Shown here piece by piece: positions 35,168-47,641 of a stretch of DNA of 64,000 nucleotides. Where the stretch lies: the NCBI RefSeq assembly GCF_018812025.1, contig NC_063063.1, forward strand, positions 5,498,442-5,562,441. The letters are read 5' to 3'. The position numbers and the translations under genes were made by a program. The notes under the pieces were generated by a model that saw nothing but the letters and a program-made list of their open reading frames with translations, did no database searches and had not been told where the DNA came from. The first letter of the stretch is position 1. Every line of letters begins with the position of its first letter. This DNA comes from Megalobrama amblycephala (lineage: Eukaryota; Chordata; Actinopteri; Cypriniformes; Xenocyprididae).

Positions 35168-35495
35168 GTTTCGGGGCAGAAGCGCCGGCGCAGCCTGGGT
35201 TACATGAGGCTCCCTCTAGTGGACGGTACTGCTCCTCTAGAGGCACAATTTAAAAAACCAATGCAAGTCTATGGAAATAAATTGTGTTTGAAAGTTAATT
35301 TTACGAAAACTGTAACTCGGATCAGTCTGAAAAGTTATAGCAACTAACTACACATCAGAGCCCAGGTCTGTGGAGAGTTTGGTGCTTGGAGCATTAAAGC
35401 TCTAGGAGGAGGAGCAGTCAGAAAGAATAATAATAATAATAATATGTTTAAGTAGAATATCAGTGTGTTGGCTTTACCAAGCCAACATAATAAAT
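35168..35495. repeat. dispersed repeat ending in AATAAT run
   Basis: The phrase order 'gaggctccctctagtggacgg ... aactcggatcagtctg ... gcattaaagctctaggagg ... (aat)n ... gtgttggctttaccaagccaacataat' matches what I know as a common fish repeat. The end contains the hairpin TGTTGGCTT-TACC-AAGCCAACA. Ends are not defined. Confidence 0.55.
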
Positions 35496-37320
35496 GAATT
35501 GAACTCTTTGAAAGGTGTCCATTTAGTTTGCTTGTGTAACTCAGACTTGTTTCAGCATGACCGAACTGTTGAAGGTCTCAGAGCGGTTAATGATTTTACA
35601 TCCATATGAACCGACTGAGCTTCTTGCGTAGGCATAAGTTTAGAATAATACGTTAGAAGAAAAGTAAACTGTTATGAAGAAGCCATTTAAATATGAGGCT
35701 TGTTTATGATGGAGTTTACTGATGAGGTCACTCCAAATCCTGATTAAAGAAACTTCAGACACACAGTAATTGCAGGTGCAGACAGAGCAGTCTGGGATTC
35801 TGTGGCCAGTTAAAGAGCGATTCAGTCAGATAAGAAACTCTGTGCACTTCCTTGTGCTTTCTGCATTCTGAGCCATCACGCAAAATCCTAATGCAACGAG
35901 CCGACGGTGAGCCGAGATCACAAGACTGCCGGCCTCCTCTGGGCGGGTTTTCAAAATGTTTGGCAGTGATGGTGATGGCAATCAAAATCTAATCAACACA
36001 GCTTGGAAGTCATCCAAAAGAGCTCCTTAATCACTCACTGCCAAATCAAAATGAAAAAGCTCTAAACCACAGCTAATCAAACAGGTATATGAGTCAATCA
36101 GAGACCATCTATAACATATTTCCACATAACATTTTCTATGGTGTTTTGTTAGCGTCTCTGGAATAGCCAGCCCAATCTCATGAGAAAATGTAACTATTTT
36201 GATTTTCTGTAAAGCTTAAAACAATGTGTCTTCTAAAATGCATTATATACAAAAAAAAAAAAAAAAAAAAAAAAGAATACTACTACTTTTACTTACTATT
36301 TCTGCAGTATTTAGTATGTACACTGTATGTATGCTGTGTTATATACAGTGTATTTATTTACTTTCTGTGTGACTAATGAATCAGAAGATATATAAACCAA
36401 CATTTTTTTAAAGCATTTATTTCCCAGACTAAATACATTTAAGACATTTTTACACATAAACGGATTGAAAATGCAAAATAATCAATTTTCAAGATAAAAA
36501 ACTTGCCACTTGCGAAATAAAAAAAATAAAAAAGTGACGACAAGGTCACGTGACCATAGTGTAGCAAACTACGGTTTCAAATATGTAATTTGCATATTGT
36601 GTTGTTTCACCTGTTTAACCAAAGCGACTTACAAATGAGGAACACTGCAAACAATTCATCATTTCAACCAAGCACAAGTGTAAGATAAAGAAGTACACAA
36701 ACTACAGCAGAAGTGAAATGGCGAAACATAGAGAAAGAGTATACACTATGCTACTACTGCCTTCCAAATATAGCCTGAACATTTGCTGCTCTGTGTATAA
36801 AGGTTTGGCGGCTTATTTTTCTAGGAGTGTGCGGTTCAAACTGCGCACAAACTCCTTGTAACCTAGACTGCAGCAGTGCATGGGAGACGTGGGTTTGGCA
36901 CTGTTTGATCTCTATAGGAGGGATGCAGAGGGCTTCCTCTCTAATCTCTGTCTCTAAATGAAGGTCGGCACTTCAGACAGGAGATCCAAGCGGACGTAAA
37001 CCCTGCAGGAGGCGCGCTGGTGGCATGGCTGCAGACTCTCCTCTGTCTAGTGTCTCAGTGTACAGGTGTACCCACACATCCATCCAACTCACCACAAGCA
37101 AAAATGCATGTACGACCCTAAGACGACGCAGTAGATGGTACTTTTATTACCTTAAAGGGGTTGAATGCCTAACCCCCGTTTTCGCACGGATGCTTTAAAA
37201 TGTAATTGTCTCCCCTTTTCATTTCCTAATCCATTAGCAGTGTTTGCTGAAATGTTTTAAAGCAATATTTATTGTCAGTCAAAATGATGGATATAGACCC
37301 TTTTTACAGACTGTGATGAT
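35496..37320. other. non-coding with two unique islands
   Basis: GC-richer unique stretches lie at 35755-35960 and 36850-37070. A poly-A run lies at about 36249-36274. No gene was recognised. Confidence 0.45.
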
Positions 37321-38702
37321 GTGTTTAGGGGGGATGAGTGTAATGGAAGAAAGCTAGTAAGAGTCGTACGAGTAAACCTTTCTCCCCTGGCCTCAAGAGG
37401 CATGCTTGAGACTGCGGTCTTTAGCGTCCTTGTTAGCAACCCAGATGCAGGTTTAAATCCTGCTTGGAGCGGGTCAAGTAGGACCGGTTACATATGGTGC
37501 CATGACCCTGATGGAAGTGAGGTTTAGGGGGGTGAGTGTAATGAAGGCAAGCTTACATAGGACTGGTTACATTTGGTGCCGTGACCCGGATGGAAGTGAG
37601 GTTGAGGGGGGTGAGTGTAATGAAGGCAAGCTTACATAGGACTGGTTACATTTGGTGCCGTGACCCGGATGGAAGTGAGGTTTAGGGGGGTGAGTGTAAT
37701 GAAGGCAAGCTTACATAGGACTGGTTACATTTGGTGCCGTGACCCGGATGGAAGTGAGGTTTAGGGGGGTGAGTGTAATGAAGGCAAGCTTACATAGGAC
37801 TGGTTACATTTGGTGCCGTGACCCGGATGGAAGTGAGGTTGAGGGGGGTGAGTGTGATGAAGGCAAACTAGTAAGAGCTGTTTGTGTAAACCTCACTCCC
37901 CTGGTAGAGACTGCTGTCTTTAGCATCCTTGTTAGGGCACCTCACCTCCCACGCCAGGATGCAGGTTCGAATCCTGCTCGGAGCAGGTTGAGTAGGACCG
38001 ATTATATTAAGTGCCATGACCTGGATGGAAGTGAGGTTTAGGGGGGTGTGTGTAATGAAGGCAAGCTTACATAGGACTGGTTACATTTGATGCCGTGACT
38101 CGGATGGAAAGTGAGGTTTAGGGGGGTGATTGTAATGAAGGCAAACTAGTAAGAGCTGTGTGTGTAAACCTCACTCCCCTGGTAGAGACTGCTGTCTTTA
38201 GCGTCCTTGTTAGGGCACCCACCTCCCACGCCAGGATGCAGGTTATGAATCCTGCTCGGACTGGGTCGAGGGTTTAGGGGGGTGAGTGTAATGAAGGCAA
38301 GCTTGTAAGAGCTGTGAAAGTAAACCTCACTCTCCTGGCCTCAAGAGGCGCACTAGAGACTGCGGTCCTTAGCGTCCTTGTTAGCATGCCTGTCTCACAT
38401 GCTGGAGATGCAGGTTCGAATCCCGCTCGGAGCAGGTTGAGTAAGGCCGATTATATTAAGTGCCATGACCTGGATGGAAGTGAGGTTTAGGGGGGTGAGT
38501 GTAATGAAGGCAAGCTTATAAGAGCTGTAGGAGTAAACCTTACTCCCCTGGCCTCAAGAGGTATGCTAGAGACTGCAGTCTTTAGCGTCCTTGTTGGCGC
38601 ACCCGTCCCACAACCCGGAGACACAGGTTCAAATCCCCCTCGGAGCGGGTCGAATAGGTCTGGTTACATCAATAAATGTCAAAAAAAAAAAAAAAAAAAA
38701 AA
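37321..38702 (+). repeat. tandem array of tRNA-like SINE units, long and short forms
   Basis: The phrase GTGAGTGTAATGAAGGCAA (or close variants) starts at about 37335, 37532, 37611, 37690, 37769, 37848, 38046, 38126, 38282 and 38495. Unit lengths are therefore about 197, 79, 79, 79, 79, 198, 80, 156, 213 and about 207. Long units contain a tRNA-like segment with a perfect Pol III box B, GGTTCGAATCC, at 37964-37974 and 38413-38423 (variant at 38625-38635). Short units lack exactly that segment. The array ends 'ggttacatcaataaatgtc' followed by poly-A (38680-38702), as SINEs do. It is not a functional tRNA cluster, because the arms do not fold as complete tRNAs. Confidence 0.88.
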
Positions 38703-40258
38703 ATCAGTCAATGCTGCTGCAAGGGTGATTCTAACGCAACTGCAAATTTGACATCTTTCTCTCTTCTGACCAATCTTATCAATCCCTCAATATGTTTTAC
38801 CTCTTTTGGAAAGTCGTGGATATTTTCTTTTGTTATTGGCACAAATAGAAATACAAAAATTACATTTGCTGTTCGTCTCCCGTTCACCCATTCATAGAAG
38901 TTTACCCAACCATGACAACTTCCGCTTCTGAGAACCCGGAAATGTGAAAAGGGTCCATTAGCGTCCACACCAACACATGATAATGTTCATTATAAGAGTG
39001 CACTGTGGTTATGCTACAAATAAAACATTTACTGAAGTCCTCCAAGGCCATTTCTATTACATTTGTTAACTAGTCATTTCAGTATCTAAAGTGCTAGCTA
39101 ATTAGCTAATCTATTCTAATAGCTGTTGAAAACTGTTTGCATGATATGCTCAGATTAGCATCAATCTAGAAAAATATTTGACTACAGAATACCCATTGGC
39201 CAATTGGAATCAAGTGTTCCAGAGCGCTACAATAAATAATACAAATTTATACACAGGCTGTATTTTATATCATTTTTTTCAGTGCGTCAGGGCAGTTCAT
39301 AACCACAAGAATGCCAGCAAACAGCAGAAATACTCAAATTGAAACAATGACTTCACAAGTGCGAAGACAAGCAGACACGTTCGCACACATACACAGAAAG
39401 CATTGTGCTATACTTAAGAAGATTTTGTGTTTGTCCTGGTGTCTTTATTTATTTTGGTGTAGGTGTTGCGGGTGGGTGGATCGTCTGGGTCTGTTTGTGC
39501 TGTCTCTCTTTTTTTGTTTGGTGTATTTAAAGAGACTCAACATTCCAAGTTTTTCTTTTTTCTTTCTCTCTCTCTCTTAAAGGAGCTGTGCTGTGTTGCA
39601 GCAGTTCTGAAAGTTAGGTGTGGGTTTTGGCATAGCTTTGAGCTGACTGTAGCATCACACAACAATTCTAACGAACTCAGAGAGGGTAGTTATGACGGAA
39701 ATATGGCACTACAGTGTTCAGGAGTTTTTAAAGTGTGCATGTATGTGTGTGTGAGAGAGAGAGAGTTGTACTTCCTGTCTACATTTCTCCGGCCCACTTA
39801 GACAGTGAGGGAATCTGGGCGGACTGCTGGCCACATGACATTTCTGTGCTCTCGCAGAGTGATGTGTTCAGTCCTTCCCTCCCTCCCTCTGCTGCTCTTC
39901 AAAGCTTCGACATGTCATCTCCCACCACAAAAACAGAGGTGGGAAGACTCACTGGCGCTACCGCTGCCTCAGGGTGTCTGGCGCTAAAGCCGCCTGCAAA
40001 TACAGCAGGCAGCGGAGGAGGGGAAGAAATGTACCGTATGTATTAAACAAGCCTCGTAAAGTCAATGGCATCAAACTCTGTGTGAATTTGTGTGTGCGTG
40101 TGAGCAATATCTAGCTAGCTATCAGGTAGGTGTCTAGAAATTTAAGTGCCCTGTGTTTTTTTTCCTTTTGTTTGTGAGGACTATTACATACAGTATGTTA
40201 GATAATGTATTATCCAACATACCATTAACACAGCATGAAAATTAACTAGTTGTAAACA
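38703..40258. other. anonymous non-coding
   Basis: A T/C-rich run lies at about 39550-39578. A GC-richer unique stretch lies at 39780-40040. No gene was recognised. Confidence 0.45.
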
Positions 40259-40605
40259 CATAAAATGTCTGCAAGTTTAGCATCATTACTGCAGTCTTCA
40301 ATGTCACGTGATCCTTCAGAAATCATTCCAATATGCTGATTTGATGCTCAAGAAACATTTCTTATTATTATCAATGTTGAAACCAGGTTTTGCTGCTTCA
40401 TATTTTTGTGGAAACTGTGGTACACTACCATTGAAAAGCCATTTGTGGTAAATGATGTTCCTTTGAAGAATCCTGAATCCTGGAAAAAGAAATCCTGGTT
40501 TATTAAGCAGCACAACTGTTTTCAACATTGATAATAATTAGACATTTTTATTGCTTAACAAATCAGCACATTACAATGATTTCTGAAGGATTTTTTATTT
40601 TTTAC
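40259..40605. mobile_element. fragment of the 3451/9890 repeat family
   Basis: 'agcatcattactgcagtcttcaatgtcacgtgatcc' runs forward near 40278. A reversed piece ('aatcagcacattacaatgatttctgaagga') near 40561-40590 closes a small foldback. It preserves the uninterrupted site that is split by the nested transposon at 3628. Confidence 0.75.
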
Positions 40606-40658
40606 AAATATCATTGTGTGCATACATCAAACTCACATACATCAAAAGAAAATTATAT

Positions 40659-42086
40659 TTAAGGTACACTATGTACATTTTGGCCCTCCAGCGGCTGAAA
40701 AACAAAACTGCATGCATTTTGTGGAAGAACATTGTTTTGGTTGTGCTTTGGCTCTGCGTGACTGTGCGGATGAATATGATTATCCTACTGCTCATAAAAC
40801 ATTCACAACTAGGCTTCAGAGATATAAGAGATATTCAGAGATATATTCAGATGGAAATGATCTCAAGCTGACTAGCTGAAGACGTTACTGTTATATCCAT
40901 CGATAGACAGAGTACTTCCTTGAAAATGAATTCTAGCACAGCGCTAAAACAACCATACCTTTTACAATAGATAATGTTTTACACTGCTTAACTCTGTTAG
41001 ACAGCTACATATGAGAATTTATCTGTTCAATAAAATGCCTTACTCACTTGCTGAGTACTAAAAATGCCAACGCCAAGAAGCTTTTACAACATTTTTTTTT
41101 TTACAACATTTCGTAATAAAACGAGAATCAACACTGGCTTGCCTTTCCAGAGATATTGAGAACTCAGCGATTATTTATTTGCATTCTCTTTTGGCCAACA
41201 TACTCTCCTCTGTTCTGAGTTTTTTTTTTTTAATGGGTGATTCCCCGGAGGTTTGAGATTTATTTGCTCCATGTAAACCTTTCGCACTCAATGTGACAAC
41301 TAAACTATGATGTATGGAAGCTTGTTTCTGCGACAAAAAAAAAAAAAAGTAATTGCAACTTTTTTTTCCCGTAATTCTTACTTATATTCTCAGAATAATG
41401 AGTTTATATCTCACAATTCTGACTTTTTTTCTCAGAATTGCGAGATATAAAATCACAATCGCAAGTTATAAAGTCTGAACTGCATGATGTAAATTCGCAC
41501 TTGCATCTAAAGTCAGAATTGAGAGATATAAAGTGACTCGCAAATCTTACATCTCGCAATTCTGACTTTATTAACATGCAATTGCGAGTTATAAAGTCAG
41601 AATTGTAAGATATAAATTCGTAATTCTGAGAAAAAGCACCAGTCCTTTTCCCCTCACATTTGAAATAATAACATGCAATTGCGAGTTTATATCTCTGACT
41701 TTATAACTCGCAATTCAGACTATATCAGGCAATTCTGACTTTATAACTCACAATTCTGACTTTATATCTCGCAATTCTGAGAAAAAACGTCAGAATTTTG
41801 AGTTTATGTGAGATAAAATGTCGCAATTACCTTTTTTATTTTTTATTTCATGCCGGAAAAACAAGCTTCCATAATGATAAAAGAGGTGAGTGACATACAT
41901 ACTGTATGCAATTTCCTGCAAACCCCATACTGACAGGTCTAAAATATAAATGCTTATAATAGTCTTACCATAATGAATCAGGGTAAGCAAAAGCACATTT
42001 TGGAAGATTGATGATGTATTAACTCATTATTTACATTTTGTTCATTTTTGAATTTTTTTTTTTTTTTTTACATAATGCACCTTTAA
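40659..42086. mobile_element. TTAA-ended element, host to a nested repeat element
   Basis: 'TTAAGGTACACTATGTACAT' at the left is answered by 'tttacataatgcaccttTAA' at the right, with TTAA at both ends. The left portion contains 'ttttggccctccagcgg'. The element is interrupted by 41313-41873. Non-coding. Confidence 0.75.
41313..41873. mobile_element. nested element built of GCGAGATATAAAGTC units
   Basis: TATGGAAGCTTGTTT at the left is mirrored by AAACAAGCTTCCATA at the right. The interior consists of many degenerate copies, on both strands, of a unit of about 21 bp containing 'aattgcgag.tataaagtcag'. The same unit makes up 8983-9232. Confidence 0.82.
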
Positions 42087-44150
42087 AAAATGTACTTTTT
42101 ATATTTGTAATATTATATTATAATTGTGTATATTTAAATATGATGTTTATTTAATATTTATTGCTAATTATATAAACACACAAATCAAGGTTTAAAACAT
42201 ATCCAACAGTTTTCAAAATTTAGTAACAGTTTCAAATTACAAACATTTTCTAAAGGCTGCTTCCTTTCACTGACCATTTGTTGTAAAAAAAAAAAAAAAA
42301 AAAAAAAAAAGGACTATTATTTACTGTATTCATGGAAACTGCAACTTAATTGTTCAACTGACATATATAAGTTAAATGACAGAATATGAATCGAATATTA
42401 ATCTGTGACATACATCCAGGCTTATTATAATAGACTAAACAGTCCATAGCAACACCCGCCTAGCAGCAAGACAAACACTGCAACAGTATAATGTTAACAC
42501 AGGTTCCTATTAATACTGAAGTGGGTAGCTAACTGTTGTCAATCCACAAGTTAGATCCACTTAATAAGCTATCTAAATAGCCACTCCAACTTCTGCTGAT
42601 GTGAAAAAGAAGTGTGCTTCATTCTATTAAATGTGCAAATCATAAAAGTATATAGAGTATATATGTATAGAGAGTACATTAATGACTAGCCTTCTTAACA
42701 CACTTAAGTACACTTTTAAGTGCACCTTGTAATAATGTCAAATTAAATGTAACTTATTTTCATGTGTGTTGACTAACATACTAAAGCACAAGTAATTGAT
42801 TATCATTTTAACTGTAGTGTGTATTTGATATATTTAAATTTAAATGTACTAAATTGCAGCTTTATTGTTACAAGTATATTTAAACACATGACAAGTTTCA
42901 ATAGAAGTGACATTAAAGCATAAAGAATGATATAGCTCAGAAGTCATTCTGTTCAAAAAGACAAAATAAAAGAAGAGCATCTTCAAGTATAATCAGTGAA
43001 AAACTGCTGCTGGGTGGCATCAACAGTAAATGCATTAAAGCACACTAGATATGATAATTACAGAGGAGGTCAAATAGACATGAGGGATATGTCAAATCAT
43101 AATCTATTCTGACGTGATTGACACAATGCCACATTGTGAACTGATAGCCATTTTCCTCACAGACATTTGCAGATCTAGTTGTACAACACTCCCAATCTAC
43201 CAATTATGCTCTTGGCTTTTGCACCTCTGTGGTTCACCAAAGTTGCTAGCTATTGGCTGGAAGACAAAGTAAGCAAATTTGACCATGCAAAGCAGGAGCA
43301 TTGCAGAGTGTTCCGAGCACACAAAATTGCACTAAAGAAAAATGTAACTGCATTCATTATGTATGCAGTTGTAATTTCAAACTGCTGAAAGGAAAAATGT
43401 TAGGACATAACCATGATAACAAGCTTGCAGGTTTGGTTTCTGTGTGCAGCCATATGATCAGCTGTCTAACAGGCAAACACAATACACAACTAAGAGCGAT
43501 CCTTACAAATTTAAGTCAGCGCCTGTTAAAAATTGTAAATAGTTGCTTGTGATGACCGTTATGTTGTTGGCAAAAGAGCTCACCCTTAATCACATAGTGT
43601 ACGAGTGTGTATATCAGATCATGTGGGTTATTGTTTATAAGGGACCCACATCAACACACAATGCCTGTGAGAAAATGTCATTGTGTCCATGACTGATGTT
43701 TGTTTGAGTTGGCAACAGTTCACTGCAAAAAATGCTGGTTGCCACCTAATAAAGTGGTAGGCGTATAAATACATTATGTGAAATAACCAAAATAGGTTAA
43801 CATGTTAGGGTTAAGGTTAACCAATCATTTTAACCAGAAACTTTATAAAAAACTAAATGAAAAAAAAAACTGAAATTATACTGTATATACAATGTAAAAA
43901 ATAATGGATAAGGTACTGGCAGAAGATTACCAGGACATTATCCAGTAATTTTACGGACATTTCCGTTAGCCCTGAAACACAAGTTCAAAGTTCAAAATAC
44001 AGGTAAAACACCTGAAAAAAATAAATACGGAAAATTCTGTCAAATTAATACAGTACATTGTGCCCTATTTTATGGATTTTTTTTTTGTAGGTTTCACACT
44101 GAAAAATAATATGTGATAAAATAAATTAAGAAATCAACTAAATCAGTGTT
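42087..44150. other. AT-rich non-coding
   Basis: A poly-A run lies at about 42283-42310. 'cacttaagtacacttttaagtgcac' near 42710 and the 'ttttacggacatttccg' stretch near 43950 look like pieces of dispersed repeats without definable ends. No gene was recognised. Confidence 0.5.
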
Positions 44151-44330
44151 ATATATATATATATATATATATGCGCATACAATTAATTGTAATAATTTTA
44201 TATTAATATATATATAATTCAAAATTATTAAAAATATTATATACAATTATTTAATTATATATTTAATAAAAACTGTAAAATTAATATTAAAATCATTTAT
44301 TATATTATATTATATTATATTATAATTAGT
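44151..44330. repeat. (TA)n and (TTATA)n-rich block
   Basis: A TA run at 44151-44172 is followed by TGCGCATACAATTAATT, the same flank as the TA run at 14-44. A TTATA pentamer run lies at about 44297-44322. Confidence 0.85.
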
Positions 44331-46319
44331 GTTTTAGGTTTAACAAAGCAAAATCTAAATATTTCCAAATAGCTCTAAAACCTGTTATTGTGCTACTAGA
44401 AGTATACTACACTAAGAATACAGTATAGCATATAGTATAGCGTATACTAAATATTTACTACAAAAAAAAAGTATTATTACTTCAAAAAAGAGAGAAACCT
44501 AAAAAAGAAAATTATTGCTTCTCTTGGACTTGCTTTATGTTAAGTCAAATGTTTCTCAGGCACTATATTTGGCGTTTTACAGCATCAATAAGTTGTATTC
44601 TCATGTGACAACAAAAATTCAAATAAAAAAAATGACAGCCGTCTCAAAGGATCTGGAGGTTTGCTGGGCTGTCCTGATGAAAAGTGTGAGAGAAGAGATA
44701 AAAAATGGAAATAAAAACAAATGTTACTGCCTCAAAATTCCCTTCTGCTTTCTCGTAATGTACCATGGGTCTCAAAATGAAAGAAAATAGACTTGAGGAA
44801 CATGAGAATCAGGCCTTTGGGATCAAAAACGCAATAGAACACGCTGTCTCGCTGACAATTTATAGCTTTGTGCAAGTCTGGATGTTACGCCCGCTATTGT
44901 GACTTACTAAGACTTTATTTCAGGAGTCTGCCTGCACCATGCTAGCAACTCAGAATGTTATATAACATGATGCTGAGAGGAGTTTGCCACTATTATATGA
45001 CATAACAACATGTAGTTCGTTTTTATCCAATGGGGGTGAAACACAAAAAGCAGTTTTTGGTGTGAAATTACATAAACGTGAGAAACAGCTTGAATTGGTT
45101 GTTTAAAAACAAAAAGATCCAATGAATCTTAAGAATAACTGCAGGATAAGAGTTGCTTGTGACATATAAGTGTGGATGGACTACATTTATGCTTGTCAAG
45201 TATATTTATGTTTGTGTGAAAGGTCTGTGAATGTGAGAGGATAAAGACATGCTGACACTATGGAGCCAGTAAAATCACAAACAACTACCATAAATAAGCC
45301 ACACACACAAACATACATATGGATACTGTACAATATAAAACTGAGCAGTTGAAATGCCATTGTCTATGTATTTTCTTATGAAAGCATTGTTGTATATTTC
45401 TACATGTCCTTTAACAGTTAGAGGTATGGAGATGGTCCAAACATGAACGTCCAATATATCAAAATGTTGGGTCGGTGCCACTGTTGTCACAGAAGAAGCT
45501 TGACTAGGAATTACAACAGCATTCAAAATTTAGCCGCAGGTAATCACACTTTTATGCAAGATAATGATTGGTTATTACAGGGTAACTGCAGATATAAAGG
45601 AAATGGTAAACGTGAGATTAAAGTCAAGTTAATATTGGTAAACAGAACATGACTTGCCAAGAAAAAAAAGATGTGAACAGGGATCTGTCTGGACATTTTT
45701 AATGTTTCATAAATGAGACAATACTGCCCTCTAATGGCAGAACATGTCACCTCAGAACAGCTCCAGTTTCAAAGGGCAAATTTGTAGGCATGTTTGAGAG
45801 ACAGCTATGATGTTTTCATTTTAGTTTCTAGGATCATTTCATGATGCATGCGAGAGGGATTTGCATACAGCTAAGAGTTTCAGCATGGAGGGGTTCATTT
45901 GCATGTGGTGGCCTGAAATGCACTGCTATTTGGAAGTCTACTGCAGTTATATTTTGATTAGTTTAAATTTAATCCAGTGGTTCAGAATTGGTGTTGTTTT
46001 ACACTTTACAGATCAAGTGGTGACCGAAATGACACCTTTTCTTTTTCCATACAAAAGTATGAAAACCAAAAATGTATCATACTAAAATAAAACACTGATT
46101 GTAACTAATATAAAAAAAATGCAAAATTATTAACATTGATATAGGAAAACTGTCATTAAACAACAGCTGCGGTGTGATTTACCCACCAAACACATGGGAC
46201 AAACACTGTGACAAATGTTATTGTAATTGTATTAGTAATATGGCCTTTGGAGTCAACAGCATTTCTCTTTGCTTTTAAAAAGTTCATAGGCATATATATT
46301 TTGAAAATGTGAATCTCTA
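44331..46319. other. anonymous non-coding
   Basis: No bounded repeat or exon was recognised. Open frames are short and unsupported. Confidence 0.5.
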
Positions 46320-46375
46320 GTTACCTTTGAACTGGCAACTGAGACACCTAACCACTATGCTACCAGCAGGAGAAA
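46320..46375 (-). repeat. tRNA-like SINE head fragment
   Basis: Read on the minus strand, 'tggtagcatagtggttaggtgtctcag' resembles a Pol III box A region, and 'agttcaaaggt' a box B. No body or tail is attached. It is too short and too diverged for a tRNA gene. Confidence 0.5.
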
Positions 46376-46404
46376 GCATGTGATCTGGTGCGAATAAAAA
46401 AATA

Positions 46405-46550
46405 AATAAATTGGGCCTAGTACTGAACCTTGTGGAATTCCAGTAGTGATATTGTTAAGTGCATGAATCCAACCTTTCTATCTGACTTAATATAATTCAA
46501 GCGTGACATAATCCAAGAATATGCAGATTTAAAAATGGCCGTCACTATGG
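46405..46550 (-). pseudogene. LINE reverse transcriptase fragment
   Basis: On the minus strand the sequence reads T-T-G-I-P-Q-G-S-V-L-G-P-I-Y-L, the reverse-transcriptase block 'G(I/V)PQGSVLGP' conserved in non-LTR retrotransposons. An upstream piece in another frame ('WIMSRLNYI.SDRKVGF') fits the segment that normally precedes it, so at least one frameshift is present. Only about 150 bp survives. The clade cannot be determined. Confidence 0.75.
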
Positions 46551-46608
46551 ACATCAATAGTTTGTATTTGACAGTGGGCTAGTTCACCAAAAAATGAAAT
46601 TTCTTTCT

Positions 46609-47497
46609 TTAAAGGATTAGTTCACTTTCAAATACAATTTTCCTGATAATTTACTCACCCCCATGTCATCCAAGATGTTCATGTCTTTCTTTCTTCAGTC
46701 GAAAAGAAATGAACACATTTTTTGATGAAAACATTCCAGGATTATTCTCCTTATAGTGGACTTCAATGGCCTCCAGACGGTTGAAGGTCAAAATTACAGA
46801 TTCAATGCAGCTTCAAAGGGCTTTAAATGATACCAGACGAGGAATAAGGGTCTTATCTAGTGAAACGATCGGTCATTTTCGAAAAAAAAAATGTAAATGT
46901 ATATGCTTTATATAAACAAATGATCGCCTTCCAAGTGCGTCCGCCAAAACCGCACCGCTTACGCTGTATGTCCTACGCCTTCCCTATTCAACTTACGGAA
47001 CGAACGCAGCATCAGTTCGTTTACACTTACGCTGTATGTCCTACACCTTCCCTATTCAACTTACGGAACGAACGCAGCACCAGTTCCATTTTTTCCGTAA
47101 ATAGAATAGGGAAGGCGTAGGACATACGGCGTAAGCTTTTTGAAGAATACGAAAGTGCGGTTTTGGCGGAAGCACTTGGAAGGCGATCATTTGTTTATAT
47201 AAAGCATATACATTTACATTTTTTTTTTTAAAATGACAGATCGTTTCGCTAGATAAGACCCTTATTCCTCGTCTGGTATCGTTTAAAGCCCTTTGAAGCT
47301 GCACTGAAACTGTAATTTTGACCTTCAACCGTCTGGAGGCCATTGAAGTCCACTATAAGGAGGATAATCCTGGAATGTTTTCATCAAAAACCTTACTTTT
47401 CTTTTGACTGAAGAAAGAAAGACATGAACATCTTGGCTGACATGGGGGTGAGTAAATTAACAGGAAAATTTTATTTGAAAGTGGACTAATCCTTTAA
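46609..47497. mobile_element. 889-bp TTAA foldback element
   Basis: TTAAAGGATTAGTTCACTTT is mirrored by 'aaagtggactaatcctttaa'. Arms of roughly 300 bp carry 'cccccatgtcatccaagatgttcatg', 'gttgaaggtcaaaattacag' and 'aataagggtcttatctag', with their complements opposite. Near the centre the left arm holds a 60-bp direct duplication ('cttacgctgtatgtcctac...' at 46967 and 47027) that the right arm lacks. A scrap of the other TTAA family ('ctagttcaccaaaaaatgaaat') abuts it at 46579-46600. Confidence 0.9.
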
Positions 47498-47641
47498 GTA
47501 TTTTCGTTGCAGACATAAACACTGAAGCTCTGCAACGAAAATAGCATAGCAGTATGACAGGGGACAGATGAATTTGTTGAATAAAGTCGTTATTTTTGTT
47601 TTGTTTTTGCACACAAAAAGTATTTTCGTCGCTTCATAATA

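Noticed and set aside
37960..38640. tRNA genes at the box B sites
   Set aside because: GGTTCGAATCC is present, but the surrounding arms do not form a complete tRNA fold and the units are tandem SINE-like copies with a poly-A tail.
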